Source: Leucothrix mucor
Lineage (GTDB): Bacteria; Pseudomonadota; Gammaproteobacteria; Thiotrichales; Thiotrichaceae
Assembly (NCBI GenBank): GCA_011322515.1
Contig: DRMS01000326.1
Coordinates: 1 to 13,097, forward strand
Reading direction: 5' to 3'
Length of the DNA: 13,097 bases
The translations under genes were made by a program, and so were the position numbers. Of this stretch, positions 1-7,204 are shown piece after piece. Below the pieces are notes generated by a model. That model saw only the letters and a list, made by a program, of their open reading frames with translations, ran no database searches and was not told the origin of the DNA. Position 1 is the first letter of the stretch. Each line of letters starts with the position of its first letter.

Positions 1-746
1 AATAAATAGCTATTGTCAGTTGATTCTGCACAACTATTCTTAGACTCAAGCTGGCGGTAGCACTTAATAATAGTAGAATGTAAGCGTGCCATTGTTTTGG
101 ATGCTGTATAGCGATGAGATAATAAAGCCACCATTTCAAGCTGATACTCTTCAATATCAATAAGCTGAAAGGGAGGTTCAGCAGCATTTTCAAAATCAAC
201 CAGTAACTTAGACAATGAGACTTGTGTAGCTTCTTTAATCTCACAATGATAGCGTCGATTGACTAAAGCAATTTCTGTATCACTAAGAGAAAGGAATATA
301 AACTGCTTCTCAGATTGATAAAATAATGCAATGGATGGGTCATATAAAGCCAAAATTTTCTGCTGTTCATCCGTAATTTTGGCAGTATCGCTTAGCTGAT
401 CTATAGCAAAAAGAGAACTCTTAGTATCTATATATTTAACCGCATCAAGCAAAGTAGCAGCTTTCCATTGCTTGCTAAATAAGGTTAAAAACACCTTAGA
501 AAAATCAAGCTCATTTTCTACTATCTCAGAAAAGGCAAGGCGAGCAGCTTCAATAGCCAACTCAGCACCACGAACACTTCTAGAAGCAACCAATCTATTT
601 TCATTACCTACAGGCAGATGTTCTGCTGAAATTACGAAAAAATCTTGAGCCTTATTACTATTAAAAGGTTGCGTAAAACGATGAAAATCAGAACTAGAAA
701 GAGGGTCGCTATCAAAAAGCGTCCAATGCGGTGATTGAGATGGCAT
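1..746 (-). CDS. Unrecognised protein, 3'-truncated by the window edge
   Basis: An open frame of 248 complete codons starts at an ATG (744-746) and runs off the left edge without a stop. The start is supported by AAGGA about 11 bases upstream and by a long gene-free gap before it. The protein begins MPSQSPHWTLFDSDPLSSSD and is soluble-looking, with no signal peptide or membrane segment in the visible part. A stretch near residues 48-75 (GNENRLVASRSVRGAELAIE and following) faintly recalls the Gly-Ala-rich helix after the metal site in PP2C-type phosphatases. The Asp-Gly metal motif of that family is absent, so I do not assign it. The visible C-terminal part is helical and rich in Leu, Lys and Glu. 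Codon use resembles the neighbours and the frame has no internal stop, so it is very likely a real gene. Its function is unknown to me. Confidence 0.75.
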   Translation of the reverse strand, partial: MPSQSPHWTLFDSDPLSSSDFHRFTQPFNSNKAQDFFVISAEHLPVGNENRLVASRSVRGAELAIEAARLAFSEIVENELDFSKVFLTLFSKQWKAATLLDAVKYIDTKSSLFAIDQLSDTAKITDEQQKILALYDPSIALFYQSEKQFIFLSLSDTEIALVNRRYHCEIKEATQVSLSKLLVDFENAAEPPFQLIDIEEYQLEMVALLSHRYTASKTMARLHSTIIKCYRQLESKNSCAESTDNSYL

Positions 747-885
747 GAAAATGTGATTCCTTTTTAAGACCTTTGCCGCCTACAAATAAAGCATGACAGC
801 GTTATTGTTTCTTCCTTGAAAAATCAAATACTAAGGAATGAGGATTTAATAACATACTGAAACTAAGCGGAATTCTTATCTCAAC

Positions 886-940
886 TTGGATGATCTCATT
901 CATTGTGTAGAGTGACTATACGTCTCATGAGTTCATCCAA
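886..940. repeat. 55-base inverted repeat with two-part stem
   Basis: The outer arms are 886-899 and 927-940 (14 bases, one mismatch). An inner pair, 905-910 and 916-921 (6 bases, one mismatch), closes a 5-base loop. The two stems are separated by 5 bases on each side, so the structure is symmetrical. It lies about 140 bases upstream of the left-edge gene on that gene's strand. A leader hairpin, an operator or a remnant of a small mobile palindrome are all possible. No T-tract follows on either strand, so it is not a standard terminator. Confidence 0.5.
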
Positions 941-1110
941 TCTGAAATAAAAATTCTGCGTTAGAAGTTCGAGAAGTTATTCCGTACTTGTTCACTAGCA
1001 AGGCTACGCACCCCATAGAAAATGCCCTTGGGATACAACAATTAAAATAGGATGACCAAGGATAAAAAGGCTATTGATAGTTTCAGGTGTTATTGAGTTC
1101 TTAATCCTAA

Positions 1111-1149
1111 ATGATAATTTATGCTATTAAAACAATAGCTAATTATCAT
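1111..1149. repeat. AT-rich hairpin downstream of the metalloprotease gene
   Basis: ATGATAATT (1111-1119) pairs with AATTATCAT (1141-1149), and GCTATT (1123-1128) pairs with AATAGC (1134-1139). This gives 15 base pairs, a 3-by-1 internal loop and a 5-base AAAAC loop. It lies about 140 bases past the metalloprotease stop. It could stabilise the 3' end of that transcript or act as a weak terminator, but a proper T-tract is missing, so termination is only inferred. Confidence 0.45.
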
Positions 1150-1287
1150 AATAATTTCCACGTCATTAAGTAACCATCATAAGGCTGCTCCAGTCACATA
1201 GCTGATTATGCTTCTTTTATAGCACTTTGAAGATTAAAAAATACCCTGTAAAAATTGTTAGATTATTTTACCTAGCTACTTAACACC

Positions 1288-4194
1288 TCAACTAACTGCA
1301 TCATCTTTAGTATACTGTCGTGCTCTAAACCAAAGTTTCAATAATCCTAGATAAATCAAAAAGAAAGTAAGCAATCTATCAAAAGAGCCACCTGCCTTAT
1401 TACTAGTTTCTGTAACTTTTTCCCCAGGAGATTCAATGTTTACATCATCATTAATAATAGTAGCCGTTGCTGTTTTACTCACAAGCACGACATGACTGCT
1501 AGGATCCGATAATAAGAGCCTAAAGGTTTCATTATCCTCTATTAACGTATCGGTACTTATATCAACACTAACGGTTGCAAATGTTTGCCCTGCCAGAATA
1601 GATAGCGTTCCACTTTTACTCGTAAAGTCACTATCTGCGTGTGCTGTATCGCTAACAGTTGCGTATTTTATAATTGTATTGGTCTTTGCTGCTTGGTTTA
1701 AGTTAATGGTAAAAACTGCTTTCGTTATTCCTGAATTCCCTTCAATAATCGAGATATTATCCATAGTGACATTAACGGATGTGATAACCGTCTCATTGTC
1801 TATGACGGTGCCTTTTGTAATTAACTCTCCAGCAGAGGCTAACTGAATATTCTGTGGTGAACTTAGGGTTAAGCGGTAAGTTTTATCGCCATCGGCAATG
1901 GTATTACCAATGACTAATTGTGAGATGGTTGCGCTTGTTTGTCCTATTGAAATATTGATCAGACCACTTTGGATTTTGCTATTCGTATTGCTGTCATGAA
2001 TAGTATATTTAATCGATGCTTGTTTTGTTGCAGCTTTATTAAGACTAATAAGATAGCGCAATGTTTTAGTGCCTGAGTCTCCTTCTGTGATGATGGGTGA
2101 GTTCACAGAAGCTATGGGGCTATTTTCTACCTGTATAGATTTATCAATCGCTATTTCACCTTGAGAAAGTGCAAAAAATATATTATCGCTACAGGCAACC
2201 ATGATGCGCGCTTTAGTGACTGCCTTTGTGTCGTAGGGAATGGTTAAAAACTGTGATCCATCATTGAGCGTTTTCAATAGTAAATCCTGCGTTGCACCGT
2301 CTTTTGTCAGTAGCTTTATATCAACATGAGTACAGTTTACAGGCGCCCAGCTTGTACCTGCTTCATTCCATTTGACTTCAATTTTTTCATTGGTGTGATA
2401 TAAATACGAGCTTATTTGCGAGATAACTTTAAATGGATTGCCGCTGGTGGTTATTTTGGTATCGGCACGTGCTATCCCCCCCTTATTATCTCTAACAGTC
2501 ATAGCAAATTTCAAATCACGACTGGTCAATGGCAATGTCTCGCCGTTTATCCTCGTCTCGCCGTTTATTGTCGGGTTGTTACCAAATAATATCGCTAACT
2601 GTGGAAAAAAACGCTGCTCAGAAGGTAAAGGTAAATAACTACGAAATAGAGGATTATCACCTGTATCAATATCGAGCCCAACTGCTGTTCCATTACTGTC
2701 AATTTGATCCCATGTGTAACTTAAATTATCACCATCAATATCCGTTGCATAACCGCTTAATTTAAAAGGTGTATTAGTGGGAATATAAAACCGTGTACCA
2801 ACGGTAAGGCTTGGATTGTTATTATTAGTAGCTGTTTTAATACCACAATTTGCTTTGCCACTGTAGCGCGTATACTGATTGATTTGAGCGATACTTACTG
2901 CATTAAAAACGGCATCGGAATTGTTTTGTAAATTATCTACACCACAAATTCCCGCATAAGACATGATGGTACTACCGCTACCAGGCTCTACAGCGGTATC
3001 TGCTTCACGATTTTCACCGCTACAGTTTTTCTCAATACTATTAAAGGTATGCGTTGCACCTAACTGATGCCCAATTTCATGCGATACATAATCGATATTA
3101 AAACTATCCCCATAAGGACTTGGTGAGCCAGTAATCCCCCCCGCTTTGTGCGATTCTTGATTAGAACGGCACACACCGCTAAGTAATGCCAGACCTCCAG
3201 TACCTGCTCCACCAAAAAGATGCCCAAGATCATAATTAGCATTGCCAATGACTGCCTCTGTATTAACAATATTTTCATCCAGCATATCGTAAGGATTACC
3301 ACTGGAGAAAGGATCAGAAGTGGCATTTAGATAGATTAACTTGTCATTATTAGCCACTAGTATAAATTTTATCGCAAGATCACGCTCATAAATTTCATTA
3401 ACACGATTAATGGTTGTCAGCATAGCACTTAATGCAGATGTTTTAGTGTCACCATTTAATGCCACATACTCTGCGGTAGCCGCAAGTGCCAAGCGGTAAG
3501 TAATTAGTTTTTTAGATATTTTAGCCTGTATTTTTGATGACTTAGCTGCGCTATTTTTTGTTAGGGGTGAGTCAATCACAATTTCATTATAATCAGATGA
3601 ATGCTGAAATAATGGCTTATTTTTTTGCTTACTAAAGCTGTTATATAGCCTCTTTGTATTCCCAGAATTGGATGATTTAAGCTGTTTATTTGAAGATTTT
3701 TTATCAGGATCAATAAAAATAGTATCGCCATTTTCTAATGTCAGCATGGCATGAAAACCAGCCTCACTAAAATCAATGCGACCCTGAATATTTTTACCAT
3801 TAGCAGCCTTTACTTTCCATGTTTTAAACTGTGGGAACTTATCTGCTAATGCTTTTTCCATAATGGAGTACTCAATTGCAATAACAGCTAGCATTGAGCC
3901 ATCAGGAAGCGGTAAATTAATAACTTTATTATTTTTAGTAGAACTTCTTGCTGCTTGTTGTTGCTCAGAGGAAGATTTATAGCTTGTTGTCTCACTAGTA
4001 GAGTAGAGTTGTTGACGCAATGTTGCTTCATCTAAACTCAATAACCGAGAAAAATAGGGTGCTAATGTGCCTGATATTGAGGATCTTAATTGTTTAACCG
4101 AGGCTTGTTTCTCTATTGAAACATCTTCCCAGACGGGACTTGCAAGAATATTAGTCGATATAAGTAGGCTTAAAGCAATAAAAGTTTTGCGCAT
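1288..4194 (-). CDS. Secreted reprolysin-like zinc metalloprotease with Calx-beta repeats and GlyGly-CTERM-like tail
   Basis: This is a metzincin-type protease of 968 residues. Domains in order: signal peptide (about 1-18, cleavage near ILA/SP), a Ser/Lys-rich propeptide (to about 225), the catalytic domain (about 230-455) and an Asp-rich beta region after it. Two Calx-beta domains follow (about 697-800 and 808-917). The zinc site is HEIGHQLGATH (372-382; His372, Glu373, His376, His382), with the Met-turn at TIMSYAG (Met411). The C-terminus has Gly-Gly-Ser at 935-937, one membrane segment (about 940-955) and RAR at 957-959. That is the layout of GlyGly-CTERM proteins, which rhombosortase cleaves before type II secretion-linked surface delivery. 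The tail after the Arg residues is longer than usual (YTKDDAVS follows RARQ). The ATG has no good Shine-Dalgarno. A 666-base gap separates it from the polysaccharide genes, so it is probably transcribed alone. Substrate unknown. Confidence 0.93.
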   Translation of the reverse strand: MRKTFIALSLLISTNILASPVWEDVSIEKQASVKQLRSSISGTLAPYFSRLLSLDEATLRQQLYSTSETTSYKSSSEQQQAARSSTKNNKVINLPLPDGSMLAVIAIEYSIMEKALADKFPQFKTWKVKAANGKNIQGRIDFSEAGFHAMLTLENGDTIFIDPDKKSSNKQLKSSNSGNTKRLYNSFSKQKNKPLFQHSSDYNEIVIDSPLTKNSAAKSSKIQAKISKKLITYRLALAATAEYVALNGDTKTSALSAMLTTINRVNEIYERDLAIKFILVANNDKLIYLNATSDPFSSGNPYDMLDENIVNTEAVIGNANYDLGHLFGGAGTGGLALLSGVCRSNQESHKAGGITGSPSPYGDSFNIDYVSHEIGHQLGATHTFNSIEKNCSGENREADTAVEPGSGSTIMSYAGICGVDNLQNNSDAVFNAVSIAQINQYTRYSGKANCGIKTATNNNNPSLTVGTRFYIPTNTPFKLSGYATDIDGDNLSYTWDQIDSNGTAVGLDIDTGDNPLFRSYLPLPSEQRFFPQLAILFGNNPTINGETRINGETLPLTSRDLKFAMTVRDNKGGIARADTKITTSGNPFKVISQISSYLYHTNEKIEVKWNEAGTSWAPVNCTHVDIKLLTKDGATQDLLLKTLNDGSQFLTIPYDTKAVTKARIMVACSDNIFFALSQGEIAIDKSIQVENSPIASVNSPIITEGDSGTKTLRYLISLNKAATKQASIKYTIHDSNTNSKIQSGLINISIGQTSATISQLVIGNTIADGDKTYRLTLSSPQNIQLASAGELITKGTVIDNETVITSVNVTMDNISIIEGNSGITKAVFTINLNQAAKTNTIIKYATVSDTAHADSDFTSKSGTLSILAGQTFATVSVDISTDTLIEDNETFRLLLSDPSSHVVLVSKTATATIINDDVNIESPGEKVTETSNKAGGSFDRLLTFFLIYLGLLKLWFRARQYTKDDAVS
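2537..2568 (-). repeat. Short in-frame tandem duplication in the metalloprotease gene
   Basis: The same 14 bases occur at 2537-2550 and 2555-2568, with a period of 18 bases. In the protein this gives INGET twice, six residues apart (residues 543-553, INGETRINGET). The duplication stays in frame and lies in the segment between the catalytic domain and the Calx-beta domains. Confidence 0.7.
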
Positions 4195-4277
4195 GATTAG
4201 GGACCAGTTATTATTATTATTTTGTAGCTTAGGGGTGGAGTTTAAGCTGGTAATATAAACACTATTCAGGAGTGAAA

Positions 4278-4306
4278 ATTCTAGTTAAACAAGATAAATC
4301 TAGCAA
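4278..4306 (-). promoter_or_regulatory. Candidate sigma-70 promoter for the metalloprotease gene
   Basis: On the minus strand TTGCTA (4301-4306) is followed after 17 bases by TAGAAT (4278-4283). This would give a leader of roughly 75 bases before the ATG at 4194. Spacing is ideal and both boxes are one or two bases off consensus, but the region is AT-rich and such matches arise easily. Confidence 0.3.
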
Positions 4307-4360
4307 TAAAAGAGTTGCCAAATAAACCCTGAACTCCTTCTAGCGCAATTGCGATAGCTT

Positions 4361-4412
4361 AAATTGTTAGTTCTTCCTTTTTAAGCAAAGGAATTACAAT
4401 TTTTTGGGGGGG
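4361..4412 (+). repeat. Hairpin followed by T-run and G7 tract
   Basis: TTCCTTT (4374-4380) pairs perfectly with AAAGGAA (4387-4393) around a 6-base loop. An outer pair, AAATTGT (4361-4367) and ACAATTT (4396-4402), extends the stem across an unequal internal loop. The T-run continues to 4405 and is followed by seven G (4406-4412). On the plus strand this resembles a rho-independent terminator, yet no plus-strand gene precedes it. It lies about 170 bases upstream of the metalloprotease start. Confidence 0.35.
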
Positions 4413-4603
4413 CTACATTTAAATTACGGTGATTATTGCAAAGAAAGGCTGAACAACTGTTAAACAAAGCGATCAATAGCTGTATAAAAGCAAACAAAAA
4501 GATAAAAGGTAATAACTTGATAGCAAGGCTACGTGGTTATTTTTCTTCCTGTTATTCATGCTAAATCTATTTTTTATTATTTTCTTGAAAATTATGTAGG
4601 GAC

Positions 4604-4684
4604 GTTTCAAGTAATGAATTTACCTATATTGCGCTGATTTTTTGCACCCAAGGGGTATAGCAATTCCTGATTGGAGTATATCAA
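4604..4684. repeat. Dispersed intergenic repeat, copy A
   Basis: This 81-base stretch matches 9929-9990. The two parts (4604-4644 and 4664-4684) agree at 36 of 41 and 19 of 21 positions. Copy A carries 19 extra bases (4645-4663) that copy B lacks. With a further 6-base gap (TATCAA is doubled here), similarity may continue for a few bases, up to the edge of the neighbouring MITE-like element. Confidence 0.75.
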
Positions 4685-4694
4685 TATCAAGAGG

Positions 4695-4825
4695 GGCTAC
4701 CAACTTAAGGCGGGACAAGTAACGTCATAGCAAACAACCCGCATCCTTCGACAAGCTCAGGGAGCTTGTCGAAGGATGCGGGTGAATAGCAGAAACATTA
4801 GCTGTCCCACCTTAAACTGGTAGCC
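4695..4825. mobile_element. MITE-like element with terminal inverted repeats
   Basis: The ends are 28-base inverted repeats: 4695-4722, beginning GGCTACCA, and 4798-4825, ending TGGTAGCC. They match at 23 of 28 positions, and four of the five differences are transitions. The 131-base element holds no ORF of note, and its centre is a perfect palindrome (separate entry). I see no clear target-site duplication. The size, the paired ends and the lack of coding content fit a non-autonomous miniature element. It lies 35 bases past the last stop codon of the polysaccharide operon, so its transcript would fold and could affect the 3' end of that mRNA. Confidence 0.6.
4737..4783. repeat. Perfect 22-bp palindrome with 3-base loop
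   Basis: Arms 4737-4758 and 4762-4783 are exactly complementary over 22 bases around the loop AGG. The core CCTTCGACAAGCTC, with its mirror, is a REP-like palindrome type that I recall from intergenic regions of many unrelated bacteria. It is far more GC-rich than its surroundings, which suggests that it arrived as a unit. Confidence 0.85.
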
Positions 4826-4860
4826 TGTTTTTTAATTGCCTAAGGTATTGAGTATTGTTG

Positions 4861-6252
4861 CTAGTAGGCATTTTTATCTAAAAAACCTCGGAAAATTGTC
4901 AGAAAGATAATTTTAAGATCCAGCCATAAGGTCCATTCACGCATATATTCCAGATCAAACTCCACACGCTTTTCCATTTTATAAATGGTATTTGTTTCAC
5001 CGCGCCAGCCATTAATCTGCGCCCAGCCTGTGATTCCTGGTTTGACAAGGTGTCTTAACATATAACCTGGGATGCGTGAGCGGTATTCTTCATTATGCGC
5101 AACAGCGTGTGGACGTGGACCAACAATAGACATGCGACCTTGGATTACATTGATAAACTGAGGTAATTCATCCAATGATGTTTTACGCAAAAACTGCCCG
5201 ACAGGTGTAAAACGTGAATCATTTTTGCAAGCTTGAGTTACTTTATCGCCATCTTCGCACACTGTCATACTGCGAAATTTCCAGACTTTTATCTTTTCAC
5301 CATTAAGACCATAACGCGTTTGCTTAAAGAGAACTGACCCTTTTGAAGTAAACTTAATTATTAGGGCAATTGCTAACATAATTGGTGAAATTAAAATCAG
5401 AATAACACTTCCAATTAAAATATCTTCTACTCGCTTAAGAATTGCATGATCCGCAGAGAAAGGAGAGTCATAAATACAGAGAACAGGTGTGTCTGCTATT
5501 TCCATAAACTTGCTTTGTAGCAAATTAGTCGTAAAATAATCAGGTAAAAGACGAATTGGAGTAGCACTATCTGAAAGTGCCTCAAGTAATTTCAACATTC
5601 TATTTTTTGCTTCAACAGGAAGCGCAAAATATATTTGATCCCATTCCCCTCTTCGCGCAGATTCAATAAGATCCTCAAAATCACCCAAATACTGATATGC
5701 CTCAAGTTTATCAATATTAGAGCGATTACTTTTAATTCGCTCATCATAAAAACCTACAACATGGTAACCATATTCAGGTCTATTTTCTAGGTCATGTGCA
5801 AAACGTAAACCGTTTTCAGTTATACCAACAATAGCAACAGTACGATTATTAATCCCTACACGCCTAAAGTGAGCAAATATTTTGCGCAAGCCAAAACGTA
5901 CCAAAATAATAAATATGGGTGTCGATATCGACCAAGAAACTAATACAAACCGAGAAAACTGCTCACTAGTCTTGGTCATAAAAGCAATAAATATCAATGA
6001 CAGAAAGGTAAATATCCATGTAATAGTGACTCTTACCGCCTCATCACGTAAAGGACGCCCACTCCACGAAGTGTATATTTCTGTAAAGCGACTAATAAGA
6101 CCGAACAAAATAACAGCACATAAACCCGCGATTATATAACTATCTACATTATAAAATTTTGTATAAAAAGCACCTAGTAAAAGAGCAAATAAAATCGTTA
6201 AATTATCTGCACTACGATAAACTAGTTCTGAGCTAAATCTCTTATCTTCCAT
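4861..6252 (-). CDS. wcaJ: Undecaprenyl-phosphate glucose phosphotransferase (WcaJ-type initiating enzyme)
   Basis: This polyprenyl-phosphate hexose-1-phosphate transferase starts repeat-unit assembly by moving a sugar phosphate, probably glucose-1-phosphate, from UDP-sugar to undecaprenyl phosphate at the inner membrane. At 463 residues it is full length for the family. Hydrophobic segments lie near 15-32, 39-55, 75-93 and 104-120. A nucleotide-binding-like domain starts at RTVAIVGITENG (137-148). The catalytic bacterial sugar transferase domain (about 271-463) follows, starting with a hydrophobic hairpin at about 276-300. Hallmarks are KFRSM (325-329), the catalytic Asp-Glu in TSLDELPQF (361-362), VGPRPHA (377-383) and KPGITGWAQINGWRGET (404-420). 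The last stretch is typical of WcaJ rather than WbaP. ATG start, weak Shine-Dalgarno. It is last in the operon, 114 bases after the GT2 gene. Sugar identity is inferred from family. Confidence 0.93.
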   Translation of the reverse strand: MEDKRFSSELVYRSADNLTILFALLLGAFYTKFYNVDSYIIAGLCAVILFGLISRFTEIYTSWSGRPLRDEAVRVTITWIFTFLSLIFIAFMTKTSEQFSRFVLVSWSISTPIFIILVRFGLRKIFAHFRRVGINNRTVAIVGITENGLRFAHDLENRPEYGYHVVGFYDERIKSNRSNIDKLEAYQYLGDFEDLIESARRGEWDQIYFALPVEAKNRMLKLLEALSDSATPIRLLPDYFTTNLLQSKFMEIADTPVLCIYDSPFSADHAILKRVEDILIGSVILILISPIMLAIALIIKFTSKGSVLFKQTRYGLNGEKIKVWKFRSMTVCEDGDKVTQACKNDSRFTPVGQFLRKTSLDELPQFINVIQGRMSIVGPRPHAVAHNEEYRSRIPGYMLRHLVKPGITGWAQINGWRGETNTIYKMEKRVEFDLEYMREWTLWLDLKIIFLTIFRGFLDKNAY

Positions 6253-6309
6253 TTACTTATCTCATACAGTTGTGATTAATGATGCGCATAATAATATCTA
6301 ATACTCGTT

Positions 6310-6357
6310 TGCTATCTAAGGCAATAATAAACAGACGGTCATATTCCTTGGATAGCA
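6310..6357. repeat. Inverted repeat between GT2 and wcaJ genes
   Basis: TGCTATCTAAGG (6310-6321) and CCTTGGATAGCA (6346-6357) are 12-base arms with one mismatch around a 24-base loop. The mismatch is C-A on the transcribed minus strand. It fills the only sizeable gap (114 bases) in the downstream half of the operon and could be an mRNA processing or stability element. No T-tract follows it on the minus strand. Confidence 0.45.
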
Positions 6358-6366
6358 GATTTTCAG

Positions 6367-7203
6367 TTACCTTGATGACAGATCTTTTTCCCACTTATAA
6401 TTTTGCAACTGCTTTAATTGCAATGCAGAACGCACACGTATGACTAATGCAATGACGATATAGAAAGTAGCAGGGATAAAGTCACGACTAAGCAGTCTTG
6501 ATAGCATCACATTACCGTAATTTTTAGCTTCTTTAACAGGGCATTGCTTAGTGCGGGATAATTCCATATTCCCCAGTCGTGCTCGTGTTTTAATTTTAAT
6601 TAGAGAAAAGATATCTCTCGGTGCCTGAATATAGATTTCAGTACCCGCGATATTGGATATTTCATTATTCTTAAAATGGCAGCGCACATAGCCATCATCA
6701 TTTATTATTTCTGGAAATTTTTCAAAACGTTGCCTGCCCTGCTTCGTAATAATATAGCTACAGGTCGCAATAACACCTTCTTTAATATAAGGAAGGTTAA
6801 CCCATATTTGATAGTATTTTTTCACTAACCAAGATGACTTTGAGGTATCAATCATAGGTGTCGGTGCGGCTAAAAGTACGTTACTGCTATCTAATTCCTG
6901 AATAATTTGGCTAATACAATTCTCGCTGAGTTGCGTATCTGCATCAATATAAAAAACGGGGTAATTAATGCCTATTTCTTTGGCTACAGTTTCAGCCTCA
7001 TTGAGTGCATTAACTTTGGAGGGTTTTTGAATATCAAGACAGATTGCTGAAGGGAATTTTTGCTTAACGATTTCAGCCGTATTATCAGTACAACCATTGC
7101 AGGCAACAATCAGGTGATCAACACCTTTTTGTTTAATAATGCTGTTTAGGCAATTTTCAATGACCCCAGCTTCATTATGTGCAGGCACTATAACAGTAGC
7201 CAT
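6367..7203 (-). CDS. GT2 family glycosyltransferase
   Basis: This 278-residue family 2 glycosyltransferase probably adds one sugar to the lipid-linked repeat unit on the cytoplasmic face. The GT-A fold starts directly at the N-terminus: VIVPAHNEAGVIENCL (4-19), CNGCTDNT (35-42) and the metal-binding DAD (87-89, in YIDADTQ). NDDGYVR (168-174) takes the place of the acceptor-side ED motif. KTRARLGN (205-212) sits where related enzymes have their Arg-rich loop. A hydrophobic segment near 241-257 (FIPATFYIVIALVIRV) suggests membrane anchoring. The start is ATG with AAAGGA about 10 bases before it, inside the end of the preceding gene, and only one base separates it from that gene's stop. Donor and acceptor cannot be read from sequence. 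Confidence 0.9.
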   Translation of the reverse strand: MATVIVPAHNEAGVIENCLNSIIKQKGVDHLIVACNGCTDNTAEIVKQKFPSAICLDIQKPSKVNALNEAETVAKEIGINYPVFYIDADTQLSENCISQIIQELDSSNVLLAAPTPMIDTSKSSWLVKKYYQIWVNLPYIKEGVIATCSYIITKQGRQRFEKFPEIINDDGYVRCHFKNNEISNIAGTEIYIQAPRDIFSLIKIKTRARLGNMELSRTKQCPVKEAKNYGNVMLSRLLSRDFIPATFYIVIALVIRVRSALQLKQLQNYKWEKDLSSR

Positions 7204-7204
7204 A

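Larger units (their letters stand above)
747..1287. other. Gene-free stretch of 541 bases with two hairpins
   Basis: No frame on either strand holds a convincing gene here. The stretch separates the end of the metalloprotease gene from the start of the unrecognised left-edge gene, so it should hold a terminator for the first and a promoter for the second. It contains two strong inverted repeats, listed separately at 886-940 and 1111-1149. It also contains a 13-base motif, TAGCAAGGCTACG, at about 991-1003, which occurs again in the other large gap at about 4521-4533. A loose inverted pair, CCTTGG and CCAAGG, lies between about 1025 and 1062. I see no clean hairpin plus T-tract for the metalloprotease transcript. 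Confidence 0.7.
4195..4860. other. Gene-free stretch of 666 bases rich in repeats
   Basis: No credible gene lies here. From high to low coordinates it holds a MITE-like element (4695-4825), one copy of a dispersed repeat (4604-4684) abutting it, a hairpin with a T-run and a run of seven G (4361-4412), and a candidate promoter for the metalloprotease (4278-4306). The motif TAGCAAGGCTACG at about 4521-4533 is shared with the gap at 747-1287. The polysaccharide operon must end in this gap, and the palindromes of the MITE-like element are the only strong structures close to its last stop codon. Confidence 0.7.

Noticed and set aside
1..746. PP2C-type protein phosphatase assignment for the left-edge gene
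   Set aside because: Only one helix-like stretch is similar, and the Asp-Gly metal-binding motif is missing.
3060..3326. 88-codon second minus-strand frame inside the metalloprotease gene
   Set aside because: It overlaps the catalytic domain, which is unmistakable in the other frame, and has no family features.
4361..4412. Functional plus-strand rho-independent terminator
   Set aside because: The hairpin plus T-run fits, but no plus-strand gene precedes it. I list it as a repeat structure only.
4695..4825. CRISPR array or intact insertion sequence in the repeat-rich gap
   Set aside because: There are no regularly spaced direct repeats and no transposase frame. The paired ends fit a miniature element better.
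6257..6289. Ten-codon leader ORF just before wcaJ (MRIINHNCMR)
   Set aside because: It is too short to judge, has no run of regulatory codons and no attenuator hairpin between it and wcaJ.
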